Positions 34,544 to 43,689 of a stretch of 64,000 nucleotides of DNA are shown one piece after another. Numbering within the stretch: position 1 is the first letter of the stretch; each line of letters starts with the position of its first letter. Source of the DNA: Diaphorobacter sp. HDW4A (lineage in GTDB: Bacteria; Pseudomonadota; Gammaproteobacteria; Burkholderiales; Burkholderiaceae_C); contig NZ_CP049910.1 of the NCBI RefSeq assembly GCF_011305995.1, positions 5,022,001-5,086,000 on the forward strand. The letters are read 5' to 3'. Under the pieces are notes generated by a model. It made no database searches. It saw only the letters and a list, made by a program, of their open reading frames with translations, and was not told where the DNA came from. Both the position numbers and the translations under genes were made by a program.

Positions 34544-34984
34544 ATGTCCGCAGAAAAGTCCGCATCCGTCCACTGGCAAGGCGCCGGCAAGGAAGGCAAA
34601 GGAGAAATCTCCACCGAAACCGGTGCGCTGAACAAGGCGCCCTACGGCTTCGCCAGCCGCTTTGGTGATGACCGCAAGGCCACCAACCCCGAGGAAATTC
34701 TGGCCGCTGCACATGCGGCCTGCTTTGCGATGGCGTTCTCGTTTGCCTGCGATGGCGCGGGCATCAAGACCGAGACGGTGGATACCTCGGCCAAGGTGCG
34801 CTTGACTCAGGAGGGTGCCGGATTCAAGATCAGCCGCATCGCGCTCACGCTGAGCGCCAAGGTGCCGGGCATCAGCGAAGAGCAGTTCCAGAAGATCGCC
34901 GCCGAGGCGAAAGCGGGCTGCCCGCTGTCCAAGGCCCTGGCGAGCGTGCCCGAGATCACCCTCACCGCCACGCTGGTGAGCTGA
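34544..34984 (+). CDS. osmC: OsmC-family peroxiredoxin
   Basis: A 146-residue OsmC-type thiol peroxidase that reduces organic hydroperoxides. The two redox cysteines are Cys60 in AAHAACFAMAF and Cys125 in AKAGCPLSKAL, at the positions usual for OsmC. Its 3' end overlaps the convergent uroporphyrinogen methyltransferase gene by 23 bases. Upstream, 218 bases separate it from the divergent czcB. Confidence 0.9.
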   Translation: MSAEKSASVHWQGAGKEGKGEISTETGALNKAPYGFASRFGDDRKATNPEEILAAAHAACFAMAFSFACDGAGIKTETVDTSAKVRLTQEGAGFKISRIALTLSAKVPGISEEQFQKIAAEAKAGCPLSKALASVPEITLTATLVS

Positions 34985-35801
34985 CAGCCTGACGTTCGGC
35001 GACGCGAAAGTAACTACCGTCGCCGAACAGCGCCACCGGGTCACCGGTGCGCACCACATCGCCGATCACGAAAACGCAGGGACTGCCCAATCCCGACTCC
35101 TGCAGCGTGTCGGCGAGCTGGCCAAGCTCGGCAATCACATGCGCCTGCTTACGCTGACTTGCGTTGCTGATCAACGCAGCAGGTGTCTGCGCGCCGAGCC
35201 CTCCGGCCAACAGCCCCGATTCAATCTCGCGTGCGGACGACACGCCCATGTAAATCACCAGCGTCAGCTTGGCCTCGCGCGCCATGCGCCCCAGCTCACG
35301 CCAGTTCACGCCCTCGTTGCCATGGCCTGCATGGCCGGTGACGAGCACCACGCCATGCGCATGTTCGCGGTGCGTGAGCGAAATGCCCAATGAACTTGGC
35401 GCGGCGAGGCCTGAGGTGATGCCGTTGATCACCTCGACCTGCACGCCCGCTGCGCGCAGGTGCTCGGCCTCTTCGCCACCACGCCCGAAGATGAACGGAT
35501 CGCCGCCCTTCAGCCGCACCACGATTTCGCCCTCGCGCACGGCCATAAGCATCAGCCGCTCGATGAATTCCTGCGGCGTGCTGATGCAGCCGCCGCGCTT
35601 GCCCACGCGGATCACCCGCGCCGCGGTGGAAGCCATCGCCACGATCTCGTCAGACACCAGATCGTCCACCAGCAGCAGCGTCGCGCTCTGAATCGCCTTG
35701 AGCGCCTTGAGAGTCAACAGCTCCGGATCGCCAGGCCCAGCGCCCACCAGAAAGCAGCGTCCCGTGAGTTCAGGGTTCGGGAAGTGATTCATCGTCGTCA
35801 T
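34962..35801 (-). CDS. cobA: Uroporphyrinogen-III C-methyltransferase (SUMT)
   Basis: A 279-residue SAM-dependent methyltransferase that makes precorrin-2, the precursor of siroheme. Family motifs are VGAGPGDPELLTLKAL, LVDDLVSDEI, VVRLKGGDPFIFGRGGEE, NGITSGLAAPSSLGISLTHR and VVLVTGHAG. It lacks the CysG dehydrogenase/ferrochelatase part. The start at 35801 is preferred because AAGGAG precedes it by 7 bases; an in-frame ATG at 35837 touches the nasA stop. Being last in the nitrate operon fits supplying siroheme to NirB. Confidence 0.92.
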   Translation of the reverse strand: MTTMNHFPNPELTGRCFLVGAGPGDPELLTLKALKAIQSATLLLVDDLVSDEIVAMASTAARVIRVGKRGGCISTPQEFIERLMLMAVREGEIVVRLKGGDPFIFGRGGEEAEHLRAAGVQVEVINGITSGLAAPSSLGISLTHREHAHGVVLVTGHAGHGNEGVNWRELGRMAREAKLTLVIYMGVSSAREIESGLLAGGLGAQTPAALISNASQRKQAHVIAELGQLADTLQESGLGSPCVFVIGDVVRTGDPVALFGDGSYFRVAERQAVSSPAWR

Positions 35802-35837
35802 GATGTGCTCCTTGTCTCCATGCTCTTCGTCTGTCAT

Positions 35838-38702
35838 TCAAGCTGTCTGAGCTTGTACTTGCCTTTGCGGTTGCACATCGCGCACCCACTGCCTGAGTGC
35901 CGGAATGCACGAACCACAACCGGTGCCGCAGCCCAACTGGCTCTTGAGGCCATTCAGGCGTTCGGCTTCGTCGCCGCCCGCAGCTTGTTGCAGACAACGA
36001 ACGATCTCCTGCTCGCCCACGTTCATGCATGCACAGACCTGCCGTGATCGCGGTGGTGCAACGCTGGGCGCCTTCGCACCGGAAGCGAGCAGCATGCGGC
36101 CATACGGCTGTGTCGACAGCTCACCCTTGAGCACATCGCCCAGCCATTGACCGGCACTTGCATCACCACACAGCAAGAAGCCTGCCAGACGGGTTTCGCG
36201 CACGCTTTCGGCATCGCCGCGCACGAGCTTGAGTGTGCGACTGCACTGGCGACGCGCATCCACATAACGCAGCACCTGCGGCTCGTCGAGCGCGAGCAGC
36301 TCGGCTAGCCGCGCAAGCACCCTGGCATCGGGCGCCTCGTAGGCTGCTGCGCGAAACTGCACGCCCGTCCGCGCCTTCGCCGCGTCGGCGAGAGACACGG
36401 CATTGCCGATCAGCACGCAGCTGGCGAAATCGAACTCGCGCATCAACGCTGCCAGCGCATCGCGCGTCGCCAGCACCTTGTCCTCCGGCAGCCAAGCCAT
36501 GCCAAGGCAGCTCCACGGCATCTGCGCCTTGAGTACCTTCACCGCCGCGTGTTTGAGCTCGGGCTGCTTCGACTGTGGGCAGCGCTCGGACGTGGTGATC
36601 GCATTCACGCCCGCGAGCGACTGCCCGGTCGACGCGCGGCCACCCAGATACTCGCCACCCCAGTGCATAGGCAGAAACACCTGATTGCGCGCCTGCTGCG
36701 CATCGGCCCGCGCGGGCAGCACGATGGCGCCGCGCCGGCTCGTCACATGCACCAGATCGCCCGGCTGCAACTGCAAGCGCTCCATGTCTTGCGGATGCAC
36801 TTGCAGTTGCGGCTCGGCCTCGTGCGAGAACATGCGACCGAGCTGCCCGGTACGGCTCATGCCATGCCATTGATCGCGCAGCCGCCCGGTGTTCAGGCTG
36901 AATGGATAACGCACATCGCGCGGCTCGGCCAGTGGCTTGAAAGCCTGCACGGCAAAGCGCGCGCGGCCATCTTCGGTGGGGAACACGCCATCTTCATACA
37001 GACGCGGCTTGCCTTGGCTCGCCCCCTCGGGCATGGGCCATTGCTGCGGGCCTTGTTGGTCGAGCAGGTTCCAGCAGAGGCCGGTGATGTCCAGATCGCG
37101 CCCGCGCGTGCTCTCGCGGTGCTCATTCCAGATGGCCTCGGCGCCCGCCGCAGCGTCATGCGTGTCGTAGTCGAAAAGATGCGGCTTGTGCGGATACATT
37201 CTTGCCTGCAGCGCCTGCGCAAACTGCACTCCGATCTGCCAGTCGTGCCGCGCCTGGCCCGCCGGAGCGACAGCGGCGCGCACCCGCGAGATGCGGCGCT
37301 CGCTGTTGGTCACCGTGCCAAGCTTTTCGCCCCAGGTGCTGGCGGGCAGCAGCAGATCGGCAAAGGCGGTGGTTGCAGTGTGGGCGAAGGCTTCCTGCAC
37401 CACGACGAACTCCGCACGCTTGAGCGCCGCGCGCACCAGCGCCTGATCGGGCATGCTCTGCGCGGGGTTGGTGCAGGCGATCCACAGCGCCTTGATCTCT
37501 CCATCCGCCGCCGCCTCGAACATCTCGATCGCCGCCTTGCCCGGCTGCGCCGGAATCGAATCCACCCCCCAGAACGCCGCCACCTCGGCGCGATGCGCAG
37601 GGTTGGCCATGTCGCGATGCGCGGGCAGAAGATTCGACAGCCCACCCACCTCGCGCCCGCCCATCGCATTGGGCTGGCCGGTCAACGAGAACGGCCCCGC
37701 GCCCTCGCACCCGATCTGCGCGGTGGCAAGGTGAAGGTTGATGAGCGCTGCGTTCTTGGCCGTGCCGCTGCTGCTCTGGTTCAGGCCCATGCAATAGAAG
37801 CTCAATGTGCCGTGCTTTGCCGGGCCATCACCGCCGAGCGCAAACCAGCGCGCCGCGGTCAGCAGATCATCCTTGCTCACGCCGCAAACGGCAGCAACGT
37901 TCTCGGGCGTCGCATCGCGCACCAGCGCCTTCAGCTCCGCAAAACCGCTGGTGTGCTGCGCGATGTAGGGCTGGTCCACCCACCCCTCCCACAGCATGAT
38001 GTGCAGCAGCCCGTGGAACAGCATCACGTCGGTGCCGGGCTGCAACGGCAGGTGCAGATCGGCAAGCTCCGCCGTCTCGGTGCGGCGCGGATCGGCGACG
38101 ATGATCTTCAAATTCGGATTGGCCGCGCGCGCCTCCTCCACCCGCCGAAACAGAATCGGATGCGCCCACGCCATGTTGCTGCCCGTGATGAAAAGGCACC
38201 CCGCATGGTCGATGTCGTCGTAGCACGCGGGCGGTGCATCCGCGCCCAGCGTGGCCTTGTAGCCTGCCACCGCGCTGCTCATGCACAGGCGCGAATTGGT
38301 GTCGAGGTTGTTGGTGCCGACAAGCCCCTTGGCTAGCTTGTTGAAGACGTAGTAGTCCTCGGTGAGCAGTTGGCCGCTCAGGTAGAAACCGACCGCATCC
38401 GGCCCATGCTGCCCGATGAGGTCGCCCATGCGCGTGGCCGCATGCGCGATAGCCGAATCCCAGTGAATGGGCGCGGGCCTGGCGTCGCGGCTGGCGCGCA
38501 GTTGCGGCATCAGCAGGCGCGACTGGTTCTGCAGCGCCTGGCTCGCGGTGAGATGCAGCGTGCTGCCCTTGGTGCACAGCTTGCCGAAGTTCGCGGGATG
38601 CGACGGATCACCGCGCACGCCGGTGATCGCGTGGCCATCGCTTTCGATGATCACCCCGCAGCCAACGCCGCAGTAGGGGCAGGTGGATTGGGTCTCTTGC
38701 AT
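35838..38702 (-). CDS. nasA: Assimilatory nitrate reductase, catalytic subunit
   Basis: A 954-residue molybdopterin-guanine-dinucleotide oxidoreductase reducing nitrate to nitrite in the cytoplasm. The N-terminal [4Fe-4S] site uses Cys8, Cys11, Cys15 and Cys43 (CPYCGVGC...KLCTKG). The molybdopterin domains follow (YLSGQLLTEDYYVFNKLAKG, NTGRLRDQWHGMSRTG). A C-terminal BFD-like [2Fe-2S] domain has CACMNVGEQEIVRC and CGTGCGSCIPALR, as in electron-accepting NasA proteins. The ATG at 38702 is used, although the Shine-Dalgarno sequence is weak. It follows nirD by 51 bases. Confidence 0.95.
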   Translation of the reverse strand: MQETQSTCPYCGVGCGVIIESDGHAITGVRGDPSHPANFGKLCTKGSTLHLTASQALQNQSRLLMPQLRASRDARPAPIHWDSAIAHAATRMGDLIGQHGPDAVGFYLSGQLLTEDYYVFNKLAKGLVGTNNLDTNSRLCMSSAVAGYKATLGADAPPACYDDIDHAGCLFITGSNMAWAHPILFRRVEEARAANPNLKIIVADPRRTETAELADLHLPLQPGTDVMLFHGLLHIMLWEGWVDQPYIAQHTSGFAELKALVRDATPENVAAVCGVSKDDLLTAARWFALGGDGPAKHGTLSFYCMGLNQSSSGTAKNAALINLHLATAQIGCEGAGPFSLTGQPNAMGGREVGGLSNLLPAHRDMANPAHRAEVAAFWGVDSIPAQPGKAAIEMFEAAADGEIKALWIACTNPAQSMPDQALVRAALKRAEFVVVQEAFAHTATTAFADLLLPASTWGEKLGTVTNSERRISRVRAAVAPAGQARHDWQIGVQFAQALQARMYPHKPHLFDYDTHDAAAGAEAIWNEHRESTRGRDLDITGLCWNLLDQQGPQQWPMPEGASQGKPRLYEDGVFPTEDGRARFAVQAFKPLAEPRDVRYPFSLNTGRLRDQWHGMSRTGQLGRMFSHEAEPQLQVHPQDMERLQLQPGDLVHVTSRRGAIVLPARADAQQARNQVFLPMHWGGEYLGGRASTGQSLAGVNAITTSERCPQSKQPELKHAAVKVLKAQMPWSCLGMAWLPEDKVLATRDALAALMREFDFASCVLIGNAVSLADAAKARTGVQFRAAAYEAPDARVLARLAELLALDEPQVLRYVDARRQCSRTLKLVRGDAESVRETRLAGFLLCGDASAGQWLGDVLKGELSTQPYGRMLLASGAKAPSVAPPRSRQVCACMNVGEQEIVRCLQQAAGGDEAERLNGLKSQLGCGTGCGSCIPALRQWVRDVQPQRQVQAQTA

Positions 38703-38753
38703 GGCGGCTCGCAAAGTGATGCTATGGGGTGGGTGGTCGATGGACGGTGTTTG

Positions 38754-39197
38754 TCAGCGACTGTTCAACGCGGCGATGGGGATGCGCTGCTGACCGCTGG
38801 CATGCATGCTGCAAGCGGGGCCGGCATGCGGCCGGGTGAATTCGGTCGCCAGCTCCGCCAGCTCCGACGCACTCAGATGTACCAGCCCCGCATCCACCCA
38901 CACCGCAAAGCGCGGCGTGCGGCCTTCATCGGGCGCTGCGGCCTCGCCGGTCGCCAGACCAATCGTCCAGTTGTGCAGCGGGCAGGCCACGCTCTCGCCG
39001 AACACGATGCCCTGCGACAGCGGGCCGCCCTTGTGCGGGCAACGGTCGAGCAGCGCAAACACCTGGTCGCCCGCGCTGCGAAACACGGCCACGTCCAGCC
39101 CCTGCTTGCGCGCCACACGGCGCGCGCCGAGCGCGGGAATGTCGTCCACGGTGCAGACCACGACCCAGTCATGAATATCAGGATGCTTATCGCTCAT
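38754..39197 (-). CDS. nirD: Nitrite reductase small subunit (NirD/NasE, Rieske type)
   Basis: A 147-residue Rieske-fold subunit of NAD(P)H nitrite reductase. Full Rieske ligands are present: Cys53-x-His55 in RCPHKGG and Cys72-x2-His75 in ACPLHNW. A [2Fe-2S] cluster should therefore bind, unlike E. coli NirD, which lacks ligands. The C-terminus extends about 35 residues beyond the core. The start overlaps the nirB stop by 4 bases. Confidence 0.9.
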   Translation of the reverse strand: MSDKHPDIHDWVVVCTVDDIPALGARRVARKQGLDVAVFRSAGDQVFALLDRCPHKGGPLSQGIVFGESVACPLHNWTIGLATGEAAAPDEGRTPRFAVWVDAGLVHLSASELAELATEFTRPHAGPACSMHASGQQRIPIAALNSR

Positions 39198-41680
39198 GAG
39201 AACTCCTTGGCGCGTGTTTCATTGTTCAAGGACAGAACGGGAACCAGCGGAATGAACTGGCGTGTGTCGACCGAGGCCTTCTCCGTTTCGAACCAGGGAT
39301 CGGGCTCGCCGGCGAGTGCGAACTGCAGCTCGGCCCACAGCGCCTTGCGGCCCGCTTCGTCTTCGAGAATGCGACGCTTCACATGGTCGAGCCCCACGCG
39401 GTTGACGTAGTGCACGGTGCGCTCCAGATACCAGCCTTCGAGGCGATACAGCTGCATGAACGCGCCCGTGTACTCCATCACTTCTTCGGCGGTCTTCAGC
39501 TTGGCAAAGAAATGTGCGACCTCGGTCTTGATGCCGCCATTGCCCGCGACGTACATCTCCCAGCCCGAATCGACGCCGATGATGCCCACGTCCTTGATGC
39601 CCGATTCCGCACAGTTGCGCGGGCAGCCGCTCACCGCGAACTTCACCTTGTGCGGTGCGTACATGCGCCACATCGCGCGCTCCAGATCCTTGCCGAGCTG
39701 CGTGCTGTCCTGCGTGCCCATGCGGCACCATTCGCTGCCCACGCAGGTCTTCACCGTGCGCAGCGCCTTGGCGTAGGCATGGCCGCAGGGCATGCCGATG
39801 TCGTTCCACACACCCTGTAGGTCTTCCTTCTTCACGCCCAGCAGATCGATGCGCTGGCCGCCCGTGACCTTCACCGTCGGGATCTGGTACTTGTCCACCA
39901 CATCGGCGATGCGGCGCAGCTCGGACGCGGTGGTCTCCCCCCCCCACATGCGCGGGATCACGCTGTAGGTGCCGTCTTTCTGGATATTGGCGTGGCTGCG
40001 CTCGTTGATGAAGCGGCTCTGCGGATCATCCTTCGCCTCTTTGGGCCAGGTGCTGATCAGGTAGTAGTTCACCGCCGGGCGGCAGGTAGCGCAGCCGTTG
40101 GGCGAGCGCCAGTTCAGGAACGCGAAGGTCTCCGAGGTGCTCAACAAATGGTGGTCGCGGATCGCATCGCGTACGGCCTGGTGACCATGCTCGGTGCAGG
40201 CGCACATGGCCTTGAGCTTGGGCGTGGCGGAATAGTCGCCGCCCGCCGTGAACATCAGAATCTGCTCGACCAGCCCCGTGCAGGAGCCGCAGCTCGCGCT
40301 CGCCTTGGTGTGCTTCTTCACCTCGTCGAGCGTGAACAGGCCCTTCTCCTTGATGGCCTTGCAGATGGTGCCCTTGGTCACGCCGTTGCAGCCGCAGACC
40401 TCGTCGCTATCGGCCATCGCGGCGGCCTTGCTCTGGCCCTGATGGCCCGTGTCGCCGAGGTTGGACTCACCGAACATCAGCTTGTCGCGGATGTCGGCGA
40501 TGCTGCGCCCTTCGCGCAGCAGCTTGAAGTACCAGCTGCCGTCCACCGTGTCGCCGTAGAGGCAGGCACCAACGAGCTTGTCGTCCTTCACCACAAGCTT
40601 CTTGTAGATGCCCCCGAACGGGTCGCTCATGACGATTTCTTCGGTGTCGTCTCCGCCCTGGAAATCGCCCGCCGAGAACAGGTCGATGCCCGTGACCTTG
40701 AGCTTGGTCGAGGTCAGCGAGCCCAGATAGCGGCCGATGCCGAACTCCGCCAGATGGTTGGCAAGCACCTTGCCCTGCTCGAACAATGGCGCCACCAGAC
40801 CATAGGCCACACCACGATGCGCAGCGCATTCTCCCACCGCGTAGATGCGCGGATCAGTCACGGTCTGCATGGTGTCGCTCACCACGATGCCGCGATTCAC
40901 ATGCAAGTGCATCTGCTCAGCCAGCGCCGTGTTGGGACGGATGCCCACGGCCATCACCACAAGCTCTGCTGGCACCTCCGCACCGTCCTTGAAGCGCACG
41001 GCGCGCACGCGGCCCGCGTCGTCGCCCAGCAGTTCCTGAGTCTGCGCCTTCATCAAGAATTGCATGCCGCGCTCGGCCAGCGATTTCTGCAGCATGTCGC
41101 CCGCCACATCGTCGAGCTGGCGCTCCATGAGCCAGTCGCCCACATGCACCACGCTCACGCTCATGCCGCGCTTCATCAGGCCATTGGCCGCCTCCAGCCC
41201 CAAGAGGCCACCGCCGATCACCACCGCATGCTTGTAGGTCGCGGCGGCGTCGATCATCGCGAGCGTGTCGCTGATGTCGCGATAGGCGAGCACGCCCTGC
41301 AGGTCCTTGCCGGGGATCGGCAGCATGAACGGGTTGGATCCGGTCGCCATGATCAGGCGGTCGTAGCCGGTGCTGATCTCTTCGCCCTTGGCATTCACCG
41401 CGTGCACAATGCGGCGCGTGCGGTCCACGTTCGTCACGGTGTAGCCCGCGTGCAGCGTGATGCCGTTGTCTTCGTACCAGGACCAGTCGTTGAGCACGAT
41501 GTCCTTGAGCGTCTGCTCCCCGGCCAGCACAGGCGAGAGCAGGATGCGGTTGTAGTTGGGATGCGCCTCGGCGCCGAACACCGTGACGTCGTAGAGATCC
41601 GGTGCAATGGTGAGCAGCTCTTCCAGCGTGCGCACGCCCGCCATTCCGTTGCCGATCATGACCAGTCTGGATTTTTTCAT
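39194..41680 (-). CDS. nirB: NAD(P)H-dependent nitrite reductase, large subunit
   Basis: An 828-residue siroheme flavoprotein reducing nitrite to ammonium in six electrons. The N-terminal FAD domain (LVMIGNGMAGVRTLEEL), NAD domain (AVVIGGGLLGLEAANGL) and BFD-like Fe-S domain (CGCNGVTKGTICKAI, SCGSCTGLVEQIL) are followed by the sulfite/nitrite reductase half. That half has VTGGQRIDLLGV and the siroheme-[4Fe-4S] cysteines in KTCVGSEWC and SGCPRNCAES. The start MKKSRLVMIG has GGAG 8 bases upstream. A structured leader with a terminator lies just before it. Confidence 0.96.
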   Translation of the reverse strand: MKKSRLVMIGNGMAGVRTLEELLTIAPDLYDVTVFGAEAHPNYNRILLSPVLAGEQTLKDIVLNDWSWYEDNGITLHAGYTVTNVDRTRRIVHAVNAKGEEISTGYDRLIMATGSNPFMLPIPGKDLQGVLAYRDISDTLAMIDAAATYKHAVVIGGGLLGLEAANGLMKRGMSVSVVHVGDWLMERQLDDVAGDMLQKSLAERGMQFLMKAQTQELLGDDAGRVRAVRFKDGAEVPAELVVMAVGIRPNTALAEQMHLHVNRGIVVSDTMQTVTDPRIYAVGECAAHRGVAYGLVAPLFEQGKVLANHLAEFGIGRYLGSLTSTKLKVTGIDLFSAGDFQGGDDTEEIVMSDPFGGIYKKLVVKDDKLVGACLYGDTVDGSWYFKLLREGRSIADIRDKLMFGESNLGDTGHQGQSKAAAMADSDEVCGCNGVTKGTICKAIKEKGLFTLDEVKKHTKASASCGSCTGLVEQILMFTAGGDYSATPKLKAMCACTEHGHQAVRDAIRDHHLLSTSETFAFLNWRSPNGCATCRPAVNYYLISTWPKEAKDDPQSRFINERSHANIQKDGTYSVIPRMWGGETTASELRRIADVVDKYQIPTVKVTGGQRIDLLGVKKEDLQGVWNDIGMPCGHAYAKALRTVKTCVGSEWCRMGTQDSTQLGKDLERAMWRMYAPHKVKFAVSGCPRNCAESGIKDVGIIGVDSGWEMYVAGNGGIKTEVAHFFAKLKTAEEVMEYTGAFMQLYRLEGWYLERTVHYVNRVGLDHVKRRILEDEAGRKALWAELQFALAGEPDPWFETEKASVDTRQFIPLVPVLSLNNETRAKEFS

Positions 41681-41700
41681 CTGAACTCTCCGTGGGCAAA

Positions 41701-41815
41701 AACAAAAAAGACGCCTGCACGAATCCCATGGCCAAGCCATGTTTCGCGTCAGACGTCTTTGTCCTGGGTGTCGAAGCTACGTTGCCCCTCAACCCCGTGG
41801 CCCACCTTGGCCACG
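41701..41815 (-). promoter_or_regulatory. ANTAR-type antitermination leader of nirB
   Basis: Reading the minus strand, hairpin P1 (41796-41815) has a 7-bp stem CGTGGCC/GGCCACG and hexaloop AAGGTG. After 31 bases, hairpin P2 (41751-41764) is GGAC-AAAGAC-GTCT. P2 overlaps the 5' strand of a large terminator-like hairpin (41701-41760) that ends AGGCGTCTTTTTTGTTTTTG. Both hexaloops have A at position 1 and G at position 4, the known ANTAR contacts. A NIT-ANTAR regulator gene lies in the same cluster. Stabilising P2 should block the terminator. Confidence 0.7.
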
Positions 41816-41911
41816 CGTTCAATCATGCAAACCCTGTGCCAACATTCGGCACGCTTTCTTCACACCCTTCGCACCGCAACGGTGCGATCAGGTACCGCTT
41901 CGATGCTTGCC

Positions 41912-42760
41912 TCAGGACTTCTCCACATGCGCCTGGCGCGTGTAGAGAAAATCGATCACCGCCTTGCGGCAGCGCTGGTATTCGGCGTCGTCCGCCAGCT
42001 CCACGCGCTTGCGCGGGCGGGCGAGCGGCACCTGCAGCACCTCGCCGATGGTGGCCGCAGGGCCGTTGGTGAGCATCACGATCTTGTCGGACAGCAGCAC
42101 GGCCTCGTCCACATCGTGCGTGACCATCACCACCGTGGACTGCGTGCGCGCGACGATCTCGAGCAGCTCGTCCTGCAGCTTGGCGCGGGTGAGCGCATCG
42201 AGCGCGCCGAACGGCTCATCCATCAGCAGCACCTGAGGCTCCATCGACAGCGCGCGCGCAATACCCACGCGCTGCTTCATGCCGCCCGAGATCTCGCCGG
42301 GCAGCTTCTCTCCCGCATGCGTGAGGCCCACCAACGCGAGCGCCGCGTGGGTGCGCTCGGCCAGTTGCGCCTTCGATTCCTTGCGGCCAAACACGCGCTC
42401 GACCGCGAGATGCACGTTGTCGAAACAAGTGAGCCAGGGCAGCAGTGAATGGTTCTGGAACACCACCGCGCGCTCGGGGCCTGGCCCCTTGATCTCCCGA
42501 CCTGCGCAGACGAGCACACCCGCCGTCGGCGTGGTCAGCCCCGCAATCAGGTTGAGCAGGGTGGACTTGCCGCAACCCGAATGCCCGATGAGGCTCGCGA
42601 ACTCGCCGCGCGCAATGCGCAGGTTCACGTCACGCAGCGCGGGGAACACTCCCTTGGCGGTCTTGAAGGTCTGCTCCACATTCTGCACATCGATGTAGCG
42701 CGCATGGGCCACCTCGGCGGCCGTGGTGCCAAAACTTTCGGCATTCAGAACTGCACTCAT
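41912..42760 (-). CDS. nrtC: Nitrate/nitrite ABC transporter ATP-binding protein
   Basis: A 282-residue ABC ATPase of the nitrate/sulfonate/taurine group. It has Walker A GHSGCGKST, SGGMKQRVGIARAL, Walker B VLLMDEPFGALD and VTHDVDEAVLL. It lacks the solute-binding extension found on cyanobacterial NrtC, so NrtD would be an equally good name. Its start codon overlaps the end of the permease gene by 4 bases. It completes the importer encoded just upstream. Confidence 0.85.
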   Translation of the reverse strand: MSAVLNAESFGTTAAEVAHARYIDVQNVEQTFKTAKGVFPALRDVNLRIARGEFASLIGHSGCGKSTLLNLIAGLTTPTAGVLVCAGREIKGPGPERAVVFQNHSLLPWLTCFDNVHLAVERVFGRKESKAQLAERTHAALALVGLTHAGEKLPGEISGGMKQRVGIARALSMEPQVLLMDEPFGALDALTRAKLQDELLEIVARTQSTVVMVTHDVDEAVLLSDKIVMLTNGPAATIGEVLQVPLARPRKRVELADDAEYQRCRKAVIDFLYTRQAHVEKS

Positions 42761-43668
42761 GATTTCACCTCTTCGAATGTGAATGCGGAGGCCAGCTTCA
42801 CCAGCGCAAACTCCAGCAACAGGCCGACGATGCCGATCACGAAGATCGCGACGATGATGTTCTTGACGTTGAGGTTGTTCCACTCGTCCCACACCCAGAA
42901 GCCGATGCCTACGCCGCCCGTCAGCATCTCGGCGGCCACGATCACCAGCCACGCGGTGCCCACGGCCAGGCGCACGCCGGTCAGCATGTAAGGCAGCACG
43001 GCAGGGAACAGAATGGTGGTGGCGATCTTCCACTCGCTCAGATTGAGCACGCGCGCCACGTTCATGTAGTCCTGCGGAACGCGCTGCACGCCCACCGCCG
43101 TGTTGATGACCATCGGCCAGATCGAGCAGATGAAGATGGTCCAGATCGCAGCCGGATTCGCGCCCTTGAACACCAGCAGGCCGATCGGCAGCCACGCGAG
43201 TGGGGAGACCGGGCGCAGCAGGCTGATCAGCGGATTGAACATGCGCGAGAGAAAGTCGAAGCGCCCGATCACGAAGCCGAGCGGAATACCCACCAGCGCC
43301 GCCAGACCGAAGCCGATGCTCACGCGCTCGAGCGAGGCAAGCACGTTCCAACCCACACCCTGATCATTGGGCCCGTTGCGGTAGAACGGATCGCTGAACA
43401 CTTCCACCGCCTGCTGCCAGGTCGCGATGGGCCCGGGAATGCCATCACCGCGCGCCACGATGGACCACACTACCACGAGTAGCGCCAGTCCGAGGAACGG
43501 CGGCAGCGCACGGTTGAGCAGCGCGCCAAGGCGCTGGTGCAGGGGCACTCTGGAACTTGTTTTCAGCACTGGTACGGTTTCCTTTTTGGCTCGCGCAGCG
43601 GACTTGGCTGTCGTGACTTCTGCATCCGCCACGGCGGCCGTGGGATCGTGGAAAACTGCACTGACCAT
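42757..43668 (-). CDS. nrtB: Nitrate/nitrite ABC transporter permease
   Basis: A 303-residue permease of the NrtB/SsuC type. The N-terminal about 50 residues are cytoplasmic and rich in Ala and Lys. Helices begin at LPPFLGLALLVVVWSIVA, and the ATPase-contact segment reads VQRVPQDYMNVARVLNLSEWKIATTILFPAVLPYM. GGGAGC precedes the ATG. It is located between the binding protein (21 bases upstream) and the ATPase. Confidence 0.9.
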   Translation of the reverse strand: MVSAVFHDPTAAVADAEVTTAKSAARAKKETVPVLKTSSRVPLHQRLGALLNRALPPFLGLALLVVVWSIVARGDGIPGPIATWQQAVEVFSDPFYRNGPNDQGVGWNVLASLERVSIGFGLAALVGIPLGFVIGRFDFLSRMFNPLISLLRPVSPLAWLPIGLLVFKGANPAAIWTIFICSIWPMVINTAVGVQRVPQDYMNVARVLNLSEWKIATTILFPAVLPYMLTGVRLAVGTAWLVIVAAEMLTGGVGIGFWVWDEWNNLNVKNIIVAIFVIGIVGLLLEFALVKLASAFTFEEVKS

Positions 43669-43689
43669 GGTTTGCTCCCGGTGAATTGG

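Noticed and set aside
39992..42448. Plus-strand open frame across nirB and the nitrate ABC ATPase
   Set aside because: It runs antisense through two well-recognised genes and the leader between them, and its translation matches no family.
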